Positions 17,342 through 25,811 of a DNA stretch of 64,000 bases are shown in pieces. This DNA is from Pedobacter sp. ISL-64 (GTDB lineage Bacteria > Bacteroidota > Bacteroidia > Sphingobacteriales > Sphingobacteriaceae), in NCBI RefSeq assembly GCF_018613605.1, contig NZ_JAGGPU010000010.1, positions 371,946-435,945 on the forward strand. The letters run 5' to 3'. The stretch's first letter is position 1. Every line of letters begins with the position of its first letter. Both the position numbers and the translations under genes were made by a program. Under the pieces are notes generated by a model. The model saw only the letters and a program-made list of their open reading frames with translations, ran no database searches and was not told where the DNA came from.

Positions 17342-19957
17342 ATGAAGATATCAAACATACAAGTATTAAGAGGACCAAACATATGGTCGATTAGCCGAAA
17401 GAAATTGATCCAAATGCGATTGGATTTAGAAGATTTGGAGCAAAAACCAACAAACGTAATAGAAGGATTTAGCGAAAGGATTGAGAAGCTCTTACCAAGT
17501 ATGTTTACACACCGCTGTTCTAAAGGTGTTGAAGGTGGCTTTTTCACCAGAGTAAAAGAAGGAACATGGATGGGGCATGTAATTGAGCATATTGCCTTAG
17601 AGATTCAAACACTGGCTGGCATGGAAACCGGTTTCGGTAGAACACGCCAAACTAAAACCGAAGGCATTTACAATGTTGTATTCAGTTATCTGGAAGAAAA
17701 GGTTGGTGTTTACGCTGCTGAAGCTGCAGTTAAAATTGCCGAAGCCCTGATCAATAACGAAGAGTACGATTTGGAGCACGACATCCGCAGGATGAAGGAA
17801 ATACGCGAACTGGAAGCATTAGGGCCAAGTACAGGTTCGATCGTGGAGGAAGCCGTAAGTAGAAGTATTCCATGGATAAGATTAAATAAAAGCTCTTTGG
17901 TGCAATTGGGATACGGTAAAAATCAGGTACGTTTTAGGGCTACCATGACCGAAAAAACCAGTAGCATCGCTGTAGATATTGCCAGCAACAAGGAAGAGAC
18001 AAAACGTTTGCTTACCGAAGCTGCTATTCCGGTAGCCTCTGGAGTAACGATTTCAAATCCTGATGATCTGGAAGCATCTGTTAAAAAGGTTGGATTTCCT
18101 TTAGTTTTTAAACCACTTGATGGAAACCACGGTAAAGGTGCAACCATTAATGTGAAAACGATGGAAGATGCGGTTGCCGCTTTCGAATATGCCAAAACCT
18201 ATTCGAGAAAGGTTATTATAGAAAAATTTATTACCGGTTTCGATTTTAGGGTGCTGGTAATCGATCATAAAGTTATTGCTGCCGCACAACGCGATCCCGC
18301 ACATGTTAAGGGCAATGGAATTCATACGATCCAAGAATTGATAGATAAGGAGAATGAAGATCCGCGCCGTGGTTATGGTCACGAAAATGTGCTAACTGAA
18401 ATTGCTGTTGACCGGGATACTTTGGATCTGCTGGCCAAAAAAGAATATACCTTAGAAACTATTCCCGAAAAGGGAGAAGTGGTTTATTTAAAATCTACTG
18501 CAAATTTAAGTACTGGCGGGACATCTATCGATGTAACTGACATTGTACATCCACAGAATATTTTTATATGTGAAAGGATTTCGAGGGTAATCGGATTGGA
18601 TATCTGCGGTATCGATATCATGGCGCAAGACCTTACCCAGCCATTAACCGAAAACGGAGGTGTGGTTTTGGAAGTTAATGCAGCACCAGGATTTAGGATG
18701 CACCTTGCACCAAGTGAAGGCTTGCCTAGAAACGTAGCTGCATCGGTTATTGACATGCTGTATCCACAGGGAAAATTGTCACAGATTCCGATTATTGCTG
18801 TAACCGGAACAAACGGAAAAACCACTACTACACGGTTAATTGCGCACATTATCAGAAGTAATGGTAAACGTGTAGGTTTTACCACCAGCGACGGCGTGTA
18901 TGTGCACAACACGATGCTAATGAAAGGTGATACCACTGGACCGGTAAGTGCTGAGTTCATTTTAAAAGATCCAACAGTTGAATTTGCGGTATTAGAAACC
19001 GCCCGTGGCGGAATTTTAAGAGCTGGACTGGGATTTAATGCATGTGATATTGGCGTAGTAACCAATATCCAGGAAGATCACTTGGGTATTTCAGATATCC
19101 ATAATCTTGACGATCTGACCCGCGTAAAAGCGGTTGTGATCGGGGCAGTGCGCCGTAAAGGCTGGGCGGTATTAAATGCCGATAATGGTTATTGCGTTCG
19201 CATTGGCAAAGATGCGCGCTGTAATGTTGCTTATTTTAGCATGGATGAAAATAATCCGGTGATTAAAGAACATTGTAGAAAAGGTGGAATTGCCGCCATT
19301 TATGAAAACGGATATATTACCATTAAAACAGGCGACTGGAAATTGAGGGTAGATAAAGCCACGCACATTCCATTAACTTTTGGTGGTTCTGTGAATTTTA
19401 TGATCCAGAATGTGCTTGCGGCAACGCTCGCCACCTATTTATGGGGTTATAAACCTGAAGATATCCGTTTATCGCTGGAAACATTTATCCCTTCTGCAGC
19501 ACATACGCCAGGAAGGATGAATATTTTCAGGTTCAAAGAATTTAAAGTACTGGTCGATTTTGCGCATAACCCTGACGGATTTAACGGCATAAAAGGTTTC
19601 TTGCAAGGTGTAGAGGCTACCGAACATGTAGGTATTATTTCGGCAACAGGAGATAGAAGAGATGAGGATATTATCGAAACTGCCCGCATTTCGGCTCAGA
19701 TGTTTGATAAAATTTATGTTTGTCAGGAGAAATATCTCCGTGGCAGACAACAACAAGAACTGGTTGACCTGCTGGTAAAAGGCATCAAGGAAGTTGATCC
19801 GGATAAAGAGATCATCATTAACAATAAAAGCACAGAATGTTTACAGATCGCGATCGAAACTGCTAAAAAAGGCTCTTATTTAACGATTCTAAGTAACACC
19901 ATCGATAATACGATCCAGCGCGTTACCGAACATTTAGATCGGGAATTAGAGTCGTAA
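17342..19957 (+). CDS. cphA: Cyanophycin synthetase
   Basis: 871 residues, full length for CphA1-type enzymes. It builds the non-ribosomal polymer of an Asp backbone with Arg side groups, using ATP. Three parts are seen: an N-terminal domain (about 1-160), an ATP-grasp domain (about 205-480, with VFKPLDGNHGKGATINV and EVNAAPGFRMH) and a C-terminal Mur-ligase-like domain with the P-loop VTGTNGKTTTTRLI near residue 490, LETARGGILRAGLGF, VVTNIQEDHLG and VDFAHNPDGF. All three sets of catalytic motifs look intact. Divergent from cphB; a bidirectional terminator lies about 150 bp after its stop. Confidence 0.95.
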   Translation: MKISNIQVLRGPNIWSISRKKLIQMRLDLEDLEQKPTNVIEGFSERIEKLLPSMFTHRCSKGVEGGFFTRVKEGTWMGHVIEHIALEIQTLAGMETGFGRTRQTKTEGIYNVVFSYLEEKVGVYAAEAAVKIAEALINNEEYDLEHDIRRMKEIRELEALGPSTGSIVEEAVSRSIPWIRLNKSSLVQLGYGKNQVRFRATMTEKTSSIAVDIASNKEETKRLLTEAAIPVASGVTISNPDDLEASVKKVGFPLVFKPLDGNHGKGATINVKTMEDAVAAFEYAKTYSRKVIIEKFITGFDFRVLVIDHKVIAAAQRDPAHVKGNGIHTIQELIDKENEDPRRGYGHENVLTEIAVDRDTLDLLAKKEYTLETIPEKGEVVYLKSTANLSTGGTSIDVTDIVHPQNIFICERISRVIGLDICGIDIMAQDLTQPLTENGGVVLEVNAAPGFRMHLAPSEGLPRNVAASVIDMLYPQGKLSQIPIIAVTGTNGKTTTTRLIAHIIRSNGKRVGFTTSDGVYVHNTMLMKGDTTGPVSAEFILKDPTVEFAVLETARGGILRAGLGFNACDIGVVTNIQEDHLGISDIHNLDDLTRVKAVVIGAVRRKGWAVLNADNGYCVRIGKDARCNVAYFSMDENNPVIKEHCRKGGIAAIYENGYITIKTGDWKLRVDKATHIPLTFGGSVNFMIQNVLAATLATYLWGYKPEDIRLSLETFIPSAAHTPGRMNIFRFKEFKVLVDFAHNPDGFNGIKGFLQGVEATEHVGIISATGDRRDEDIIETARISAQMFDKIYVCQEKYLRGRQQQELVDLLVKGIKEVDPDKEIIINNKSTECLQIAIETAKKGSYLTILSNTIDNTIQRVTEHLDRELES

Positions 19958-19984
19958 GTGTGTAGTTTACGCTGCCGCCGATCA

Positions 19985-20090
19985 TCATTTCGAGCGGAAT
20001 GCAATGAAGCCGAGAACCACGTAGTGCTCAGCGAAGCTAAATCTTTCTTGATAGATCTCTCCATTCCGCATTGCTCCAGTCGAGATGACG
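19985..20090. repeat. REP-like palindromic element, copy 2
   Basis: Begins TCATTTCGAGCGGAATGCAA and ends TTGCTCCAGTCGAGATGACG, the inverted-end pattern of the dispersed family. It includes AGATCTCTCCATTCCGC. A short stretch (CCACGTAGTGCTCAGCGAAG) interrupts the usual left half. Sits between cphA and its terminator. Confidence 0.8.
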
Positions 20091-20103
20091 AAGCCCTGTA
20101 ACA

Positions 20104-20140
20104 AAAAACCTCCTCCGATAATAAATCGAAGGAGGTTTTT
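20104..20140. terminator. Bidirectional terminator, cphA / DUF2383 gene
   Basis: AAAAACCTCC (20104-20113) pairs with GGAGGTTTTT (20131-20140), extended by an inner CCGAT/ATCGA pairing. It lies between convergent genes, with A-run on one side and T-run on the other. Confidence 0.85.
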
Positions 20141-20159
20141 CTGTTTTTATCTCGGTCAC

Positions 20160-20615
20160 TTATGCTTGAGCATCACGTAATCTTTTAATTTCATCATGCG
20201 ATACTCTTAACGATGCTTTTTGGTCAGAGATTAAATCTCTGATATTTGAAGGAAGATCTTCTTCCTCTAATGCCATTTTATATGCATTTTGTGCCGCATC
20301 CTCTCCAAACTCGCAATTGTTTAAAACAGTTTTACGGTCGTGGCCGGTAAATAGCGCTTTAACATCCATCCAAGCCCTGTAAATTTTACCTGAATTGGTG
20401 GTTCCGGTTTCGATATCTTCGCCAAAGGCCGATACTTCTGTGGCCAAAGCCATTTTATATTTTTGGCTTTCGGCAATCATATTTAAAAATAGCGTTTTCA
20501 GATCGGCATCTCCATCCTTTAATTCCTGACGGGCTTTTTCATAACCTTCAATACGATCGTTATTAATTTGAACCAGATCGTTTAATACCTCTGCTGTTGC
20601 TGTTGTCGTTTTCAT
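20160..20615 (-). CDS. DUF2383 / PA2169-family four-helix-bundle protein
   Basis: 151 residues, all-helical, of the ferritin-like PA2169 family. The N-terminal helix VLNDLVQINNDRIEGYEKA and the later segment CEFGEDAAQNAYKMALEE are typical. Family members are often found in stress-response or general-stress gene sets, but no biochemical role is established, and the acidic and His residues needed for a di-iron site are not clearly all present. Stands alone, ending at the terminator shared with cphA. Confidence 0.88.
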   Translation of the reverse strand: MKTTTATAEVLNDLVQINNDRIEGYEKARQELKDGDADLKTLFLNMIAESQKYKMALATEVSAFGEDIETGTTNSGKIYRAWMDVKALFTGHDRKTVLNNCEFGEDAAQNAYKMALEEEDLPSNIRDLISDQKASLRVSHDEIKRLRDAQA

Positions 20616-20719
20616 GTTTTTTTATTTTATAGTTTCGATGTATAAAAGCAACATGAACAATTAAAAAAAGGTTTGTCATTTTTTTTAATTGTCTACAACA
20701 GTGAGCTATATCAGCCTAA

Positions 20720-21637
20720 TTATTTCTTTGAAAAGTACTGTGCCAGTTTTTCTTTAACAAAACGCCTAACACGGGTTACCATATTGCCTTTCCGTTTAAT
20801 CAAAAAGCTTTTGATGGCTTTATATGCAATGGGGTCTTCGGCTATTGTGGTCGGAAACTCGACAATGGGCTTGGGGTTGATAATTACGTTATAGATATCA
20901 TTTATTCCTGAGTGCACGCCAGTGCCATCATGGCCAATATTGTTAACGAGTGATTGCGATGGGTTAAGTGTGATGCCTCCTTTTAAAAAGATAGAAGCAT
21001 ACCATCTAATTGCCCAGCTGTTGTTTTTTCCTTTCTTAAACTCTAACATCTGCTTCCAGAAGTTCATTTTATTGTCGATGGAAAATGCAGCTCTTTTCTT
21101 TTTATCAAACTGTTTTATAAGGATGTTAATGTCCGGTTCAAAGTTTTTCCATGCCCTTCCCCATGTGGCCCAACCCCAACTTGTGGCCGCCCTGTAGAAA
21201 AACGATTGCGAAAGTTGATCTGATTTTAGAGGATACATATAAGCTCCTATATGCATTACCCTTTCCTCTTCGCGGTAATGGTTTAAAGCATTATTGAAAT
21301 AGGCTAAAGTATGGGGAGAGGTAACCAGATCATCTTCAAAAACAATTACCTGATCGTATTCTGCTATTAATTGGGTTACACCTGCAATTACCGAATTGGC
21401 TAAACCTGCATTTACCTTGCTTTCGATTACTTTAACCGATTTAAAACCTTCTGCTTTTTTGATGATTTTTCTTACTGCAGCAACTTTTTCTTTATCCTGA
21501 TCTGTTTTGGCACCATCGGAAAAGATATATAAATGGCTTTGTGTAGCCAACTCATTTTGTAGCAAGAATTGTAACGTACGCTCGGTGTGCTGCGGGCGAT
21601 TGTATACGAAAAGCGCTATTGGGGCAAGGTTTTGCAT
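20720..21637 (-). CDS. Family 2-like glycosyltransferase
   Basis: 305 residues. The start APIALFVYNRPQHTERTLQFL and the later FEDDLVTSP (EDD metal/nucleotide-sugar site, about residues 100-104) fit a GT-A fold family-2-type sugar transferase, as does SWGWATWGRAWKNF. There is no membrane segment. It lies last in a minus-strand group with a flippase and two methyltransferase-like genes, so it is likely to build a surface glycan, but donor and acceptor are unknown. A REP-like element (21685-21787) separates it from the gene upstream, so it may have a separate transcript. Confidence 0.85.
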   Translation of the reverse strand: MQNLAPIALFVYNRPQHTERTLQFLLQNELATQSHLYIFSDGAKTDQDKEKVAAVRKIIKKAEGFKSVKVIESKVNAGLANSVIAGVTQLIAEYDQVIVFEDDLVTSPHTLAYFNNALNHYREEERVMHIGAYMYPLKSDQLSQSFFYRAATSWGWATWGRAWKNFEPDINILIKQFDKKKRAAFSIDNKMNFWKQMLEFKKGKNNSWAIRWYASIFLKGGITLNPSQSLVNNIGHDGTGVHSGINDIYNVIINPKPIVEFPTTIAEDPIAYKAIKSFLIKRKGNMVTRVRRFVKEKLAQYFSKK

Positions 21638-21684
21638 TTTTGTTTTTTATCAATTAAGTCTATCAATAAACTGCTCAGTTTCTC

Positions 21685-21787
21685 CGTCATTTCGACTGGA
21701 GCAACGCGGAATGGAGAAATCTTTAAATTATGTTAAGAATCAAGGTATAAGATTTCTCGACTTCGTTGCACTTCGCTCGAAATGACG
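21685..21787. repeat. REP-like palindromic element, copy 3
   Basis: CGTCATTTCGACTGGAGCAA at the left and CACTTCGCTCGAAATGACG at the right. GGAGAAATCTTTAAATTATG and AAGATTTCTCGACTTCG lie inside. It is inserted in the 162 bp gap inside the polysaccharide group, between the glycosyltransferase and methyltransferase genes. Confidence 0.8.
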
Positions 21788-21799
21788 AGCGCCCTACTC

Positions 21800-22561
21800 C
21801 TAAAATATATGTAGATTAGTGTCAGACTTTCTTGTTAACACTGTATAGGCATTGGCAAACTGTTCTTGCTTTTTCTTCCCAAACAAGTTACCTAAAGTTT
21901 TTTTAATCCGGTATTCCAGTTCGATTTTTAATTTTTTAGAAAAAGTTTTAGGTGCTTTTCTATTGATAAACTCATTAAACTTTACCGTTTCTGGTGCAGT
22001 CATCGAAACTTTATCTTCTAGAATTTCTAAACCTTCGCTCTGCAGCAAGAACCTCAAGGAAGTTGGGGTGTACATGTTAATGTGCCCATAATCCAGAAAA
22101 TGTTTCATTCTTTGGTCTACACCAAAGCGATAATCTTTAGGGACTTCAACAACAATATATTTTGCTACCCTTTTCAATTCACGGATCAGGATCCTTTCGT
22201 GTTCTACGTGTTCTAAAACGTGCGCAAGAATAATCAGATCAAAAGCATCATCTTCATAGGGGATTTTATACCCATCAAAAGTTTGTGCTTCTTTTAAACT
22301 GGCGAGGTTGCGGTCTTTTATAATGTCGACACCACTTTGTGCAATTTCTAAAGCATACAATTCTGGTGCGAAATGCCATTCATTTAAAAAATGTAAAATA
22401 CTGCCATCTCCGGCGCCAACCTCGAGCACTTTTTTAGGCTTTAACCCTTTGCAAACATCAACAATGTTCTGTGCTTTATATTTTGCGCCAAGCATTCTCC
22501 ATGCTACATCGCTATTGGTATAAAAATTATCGTAGGCCGTTTTTACTTCTTCGCTTAACAT
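21800..22561 (-). CDS. Class I SAM-dependent methyltransferase
   Basis: 253 residues. Motif I VLEVGAGDGSILHFL (about 40-54), an acidic residue after strand beta2 (LYALEIAQSG), and the motif IV/post region FDLIILAHVLEHVEHERIL are those of a Rossmann-fold methyltransferase of the Methyltransf_11/23 type. Start at 22559-22561 is 13 bp after the preceding gene, so the two are co-transcribed. Within a flippase-glycosyltransferase group it may methylate a sugar or lipid intermediate; the substrate cannot be read from the sequence. Confidence 0.87.
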   Translation of the reverse strand: MLSEEVKTAYDNFYTNSDVAWRMLGAKYKAQNIVDVCKGLKPKKVLEVGAGDGSILHFLNEWHFAPELYALEIAQSGVDIIKDRNLASLKEAQTFDGYKIPYEDDAFDLIILAHVLEHVEHERILIRELKRVAKYIVVEVPKDYRFGVDQRMKHFLDYGHINMYTPTSLRFLLQSEGLEILEDKVSMTAPETVKFNEFINRKAPKTFSKKLKIELEYRIKKTLGNLFGKKKQEQFANAYTVLTRKSDTNLHIF

Positions 22562-22574
22562 GATGCTTACTGAT

Positions 22575-23222
22575 TTAAATACCTAAACAATTATCCTGTT
22601 TATAAAAAACTGAGGTTGCTTTTTCGTAAAAAAGGCCCGGTGAAATCCCACTGAAGCTGATTTCTTTGAAACCTTGGGCCTTTAAAAGCACACGGGCAGG
22701 ATTATAAACTTCACGTTCACTATCATCCAAAACTAATACTCCGCTTTCTGATAGTGCATCAACGCTATACTTACAACAGTTTACACGGTCGCGACCATCA
22801 ACAATAATAATATCGAATTTTTTATCGAGCAAGGTTGCTTTTTTGGCATACTCCCCATCTTTTTCCAAATGGCAGAATATCATCTCAGCATTGGCCGGAC
22901 TTGTATTTTTTACTTTATCAAACCAACCTTTATCGTGCTCCACAGAAGTTACCGAGCCAGCTCTTTCAGCATAAAAAATAGTAGAACTGCCAGAGCCGTA
23001 TTCGAAAATATGCTGTGTTTTGTTTATGCGTTCTTTAATAAAATCGATAAACGAATAGGTTACCCATGGCAATGCCTTTCCTTGCCCGTCTACGGCCTGT
23101 TTTTTATCAAAAGCCGTGAACCAGCCAATGCTGTTCAGGTAGCCTTTATGTCCGTATGATAACAATGCCTTAAGCCTGCTTGGCTTTGCAACTAATGTGG
23201 TTAATGCTTTAAGAGTACTCAA
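22575..23222 (-). CDS. SAM-dependent methyltransferase-like protein
   Basis: 215 residues. HIFEYGSGSSTIFYAERAGSVTSVEHD (about 72-98) looks like the SAM-binding motif I and following acidic residue, and KFDIIIVDGRDRVNCCKY resembles motif IV of FkbM/TylF-like families. Its first codon overlaps the end of the flippase gene by 4 bp (ATGA), showing translational coupling. Function inferred from context is modification of a surface glycan or its precursor. Confidence 0.75.
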   Translation of the reverse strand: MSTLKALTTLVAKPSRLKALLSYGHKGYLNSIGWFTAFDKKQAVDGQGKALPWVTYSFIDFIKERINKTQHIFEYGSGSSTIFYAERAGSVTSVEHDKGWFDKVKNTSPANAEMIFCHLEKDGEYAKKATLLDKKFDIIIVDGRDRVNCCKYSVDALSESGVLVLDDSEREVYNPARVLLKAQGFKEISFSGISPGLFYEKATSVFYKQDNCLGI

Positions 23223-24544
23223 CGTTTAAATATTTTTTGAAATGCGGTGACCAAAAATAATGATTTTAACATCATTATACCTTGTTGACGAAGTTTAGGA
23301 ATAAATAGTATAAAAAAGGCTGAAATAAAGTATGCGATTACTGTAGCTATTGCTGTACCCATCATTCCCATTCTTGGGATAAGGATAATGTTTAAAATGA
23401 TATTTACAACCGCCCCTATTCCTGTTCGGATAAAAGTTAGGCGGCCAAAATTTTCTGCTATTAAATACTGTCCGCTTGCTACACCAAGAAATATGAAGGC
23501 AGAACCCCAAACATGAACAGACAAAACAGGTGCGGCATCAGCAAATTCTGGTTTAAAATAACTATAAATGAACGGCGAGGCAAAAGTTATAAAAATGGCA
23601 AAACTTAAGCTTAACCAAACCATTAAATCGTATAAATTCTGAAGTCTCTTCTGATAACGTTCCTTATCGTCTCTCCTCGCATTTAAAATTGCAGGAAAGA
23701 GTGATGAAACGATAGCAACAGGGACGAAGTTTAAGGCCTCGCTAAAGTTGACCACTGTTGCATAAGCACCTGCTTCGGCTGTCCCTTTCGCGCCTAAAAT
23801 CTGCTTAAGCATAATCTGATCAATTTTCATATAAACTGAAACCATTATGCCAGAAATGATCAGTGGCCATGAAAGAGAGAAGAGTTTTTTAGCCAATGTT
23901 TTTTCAAATCTCCAATTCAAGATACTTCTATTTTTTCTGCTATAGGTAATAATATAGCCCATAGAAAGTAAAACGGTATCAAAAAGAAAAGCAAAAAAGA
24001 AATAGCTGATTGGCGAATTTGTGTAGATTAAAATAATTTTTATTGCAGCAGAAACTAGATTCCCAATAATCTGCACCTGCATAATGTATTTGGATTTTAC
24101 TTCTGATTGAAAATAAGAATCGATTACTGTAAAAGACTGAAATACACCTACAAACGAAAGCAATAATATGAATTGATATTGGATGTCCTCAAGTGGATAA
24201 ATGAGCCATGCAAGTGAAATTAAAGGAATGCACATAAAACCTGCAAAAGCTTTCAACCCAAATGCTGTGCCTAAGATCTGATCCCTTTTCTGCGGAAACT
24301 GGTGAAGTTCTTTTACAATAAACTGATCTAAGCCGAGCCCCGCCAATGCTGCGAATAAAAAAACATAAGCGATTGATGTAGTGAGAATACCATTACCATA
24401 CGACAGCAAATAGTTTGCAACCGCGATATTCGTTAGCATTTTTATTCCTAAACTGCCAACTTTCCCGATCAAAAGCATTCCTGTATTTTTAAAATACTTT
24501 ATTAGTGCTTCTTGGTCAAAACCTTTTATGGCGGGTAATTTCAT
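23219..24544 (-). CDS. Polysaccharide flippase (Wzx/MATE-like)
   Basis: 441 residues with about 12-14 hydrophobic segments across its length, in the MVF/MATE-like pattern of lipid-linked oligosaccharide flippases (polysaccharide biosynthesis protein family). The start LIGKVGSLGIKMLTNIAVANYLL and the middle segment LKQILGAKGTAEAGAYATVVNFSEALNFVP-like region are typical. First gene of the minus-strand group, overlapping the next gene by 4 bp. Likely moves a lipid-linked glycan across the inner membrane; no polymerase (Wzy) or ligase is visible here, so the pathway is incomplete in the window. Confidence 0.88.
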   Translation of the reverse strand: MKLPAIKGFDQEALIKYFKNTGMLLIGKVGSLGIKMLTNIAVANYLLSYGNGILTTSIAYVFLFAALAGLGLDQFIVKELHQFPQKRDQILGTAFGLKAFAGFMCIPLISLAWLIYPLEDIQYQFILLLSFVGVFQSFTVIDSYFQSEVKSKYIMQVQIIGNLVSAAIKIILIYTNSPISYFFFAFLFDTVLLSMGYIITYSRKNRSILNWRFEKTLAKKLFSLSWPLIISGIMVSVYMKIDQIMLKQILGAKGTAEAGAYATVVNFSEALNFVPVAIVSSLFPAILNARRDDKERYQKRLQNLYDLMVWLSLSFAIFITFASPFIYSYFKPEFADAAPVLSVHVWGSAFIFLGVASGQYLIAENFGRLTFIRTGIGAVVNIILNIILIPRMGMMGTAIATVIAYFISAFFILFIPKLRQQGIMMLKSLFLVTAFQKIFKR

Positions 24545-24622
24545 TAACGCAAAGATGTAAAAAAATGTGCGTTAAGTTAGATGCTGAAAATTCAAAATAT
24601 TAAGTGCATAATATATGTACTA

Positions 24623-25240
24623 TTATTTCCCTTCACTTTTTGTTTCCAGCGCTTTTGTTTCGGTTGTTTTGGTTTCGGGTGTTGATACAGGAACGGTATT
24701 TACCACCGGGGCAGGTTTGCTGTTTAAAGGTGCACCTACAGCAATATCGCAGCGATGGTTAGGCTGGCCGTGAGGTGGGTTCAAACCCTTTCCTGTTTTT
24801 ATCGCTACAGTTTGTTTCACTACAGCAGGCTGTGTGGTCACTACTTGTGTTGGTTTACTATCCAGCGGTGCCCCAATAGCTATGTCACATCTGTGGCCAG
24901 GCTCTCCATGTTTAGGATTAAGTTTTTTACTTGATGTATTTACTATAGGGGGCGCCGGAACAGTTACCGGTTGTGGAGTAGCGTTTTTTTGTGGTTGAAC
25001 GGCGGCTGTTTGGTGTAATGGTGCGCCAACTGCTAAAGCACAGGTATGGCCGGCATCGCCATGTGGCGGATTGAAAATTAGGTTAGTTTTGGCACTTTGC
25101 GCTGCGGGTTGCGCAGTATTGCTTTTTTGAAGTCCCTGTATTCCCGTAGGTGTTGGAATAACAGCTTGAGCAGTTTCTTTCTTTTCGCTATTACAGGCGC
25201 AAAGTAGCGTTAAGGCTAACAGGTAAAAAGCGTTTTTCAT
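24623..25240 (-). CDS. Lipoprotein with three HGxxxHxC repeats
   Basis: 205 residues. Lipobox LLCAC gives Cys16 as the predicted lipid anchor. The rest is Pro/Thr/Ala/Gln-rich and looks disordered apart from three copies of a 19-residue motif at about 57-75, 108-126 and 154-172, with the pattern N-P-x-H-G-x-x-x-H-x-C-x-x-A-x-G-A-P-L. The conserved His-His-Cys set in each copy suggests metal or haem binding, but this is inference. I recognise similar motif-bearing proteins only as hypothetical Bacteroidota proteins. Stands alone in sequence with about 39 bp to the DinB gene downstream in the same direction reversed order. Confidence 0.8.
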   Translation of the reverse strand: MKNAFYLLALTLLCACNSEKKETAQAVIPTPTGIQGLQKSNTAQPAAQSAKTNLIFNPPHGDAGHTCALAVGAPLHQTAAVQPQKNATPQPVTVPAPPIVNTSSKKLNPKHGEPGHRCDIAIGAPLDSKPTQVVTTQPAVVKQTVAIKTGKGLNPPHGQPNHRCDIAVGAPLNSKPAPVVNTVPVSTPETKTTETKALETKSEGK

Positions 25241-25279
25241 GGGACTGAGATTAATTTACTCAAATATGGCGAAATTAAT

Positions 25280-25792
25280 TTAAAAACTCTTTTCTATTCT
25301 TTCTAGCTGCTTGAGGTGATGTTTTAAATGAATTTCGATAAACCTTAGCCATTGTTTGGCACTTAAATAACCTAGCCGTGGGTGTTTTGTTTTACAATTG
25401 GCTTTTGCATGGGCAATTACAGGATAATTATCATCAAGACCTTTTTCAAACTCTAAAATAAAATCGAGGGCTTCTGTTTTGCTGATTTTTTTAACACGCT
25501 CGGCCAGTCTTTTCGGAACTTTATACTGTTTTGCCGGTGGTAAAGTGCCTAAAACCAAAATCAGTTTTACAATGAAATGTGTGGGTTTGTTTTCGCCTTT
25601 ACCACTTGCTGCGCGTTCGAGCGCAATTAACGAGAGCAGGCTTGAATCGAAAATATGCGAATATACTTCGCTGTAACTCCATCCGGCAATGGGTGGCGTG
25701 GTTTGAAAAATATCCTCGGAATAGTGAGATAATTTCGATTTATAGGCATCGACAATTTTATGTATCGATGCCTTTATTTTTGGAGCCATCAT
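25280..25792 (-). CDS. DinB-family protein
   Basis: 170 residues; a second ATG directly follows the first, so the start could be 3 bp later. It has the four-helix DinB/YfiT-like layout, with GWSYSEVYSHIFDSSLLSL (about 38-56) and RFIEIHLKHHLKQLERI at the C-terminus, whose His residues are in the positions of the usual three-His metal site. Family members are often thiol-dependent transferases or of unknown role. It follows the DUF4476 gene by 19 bp and is probably co-transcribed with it. Confidence 0.8.
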   Translation of the reverse strand: MMAPKIKASIHKIVDAYKSKLSHYSEDIFQTTPPIAGWSYSEVYSHIFDSSLLSLIALERAASGKGENKPTHFIVKLILVLGTLPPAKQYKVPKRLAERVKKISKTEALDFILEFEKGLDDNYPVIAHAKANCKTKHPRLGYLSAKQWLRFIEIHLKHHLKQLERIEKSF

Positions 25793-25811
25793 TTAATAAA
25801 GATAAGCTGAA

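Noticed and set aside
18484..19065. 193-codon minus-strand frame inside cphA
   Set aside because: Antisense to the Mur-ligase domain of cphA; its sequence is the complement of conserved motifs.
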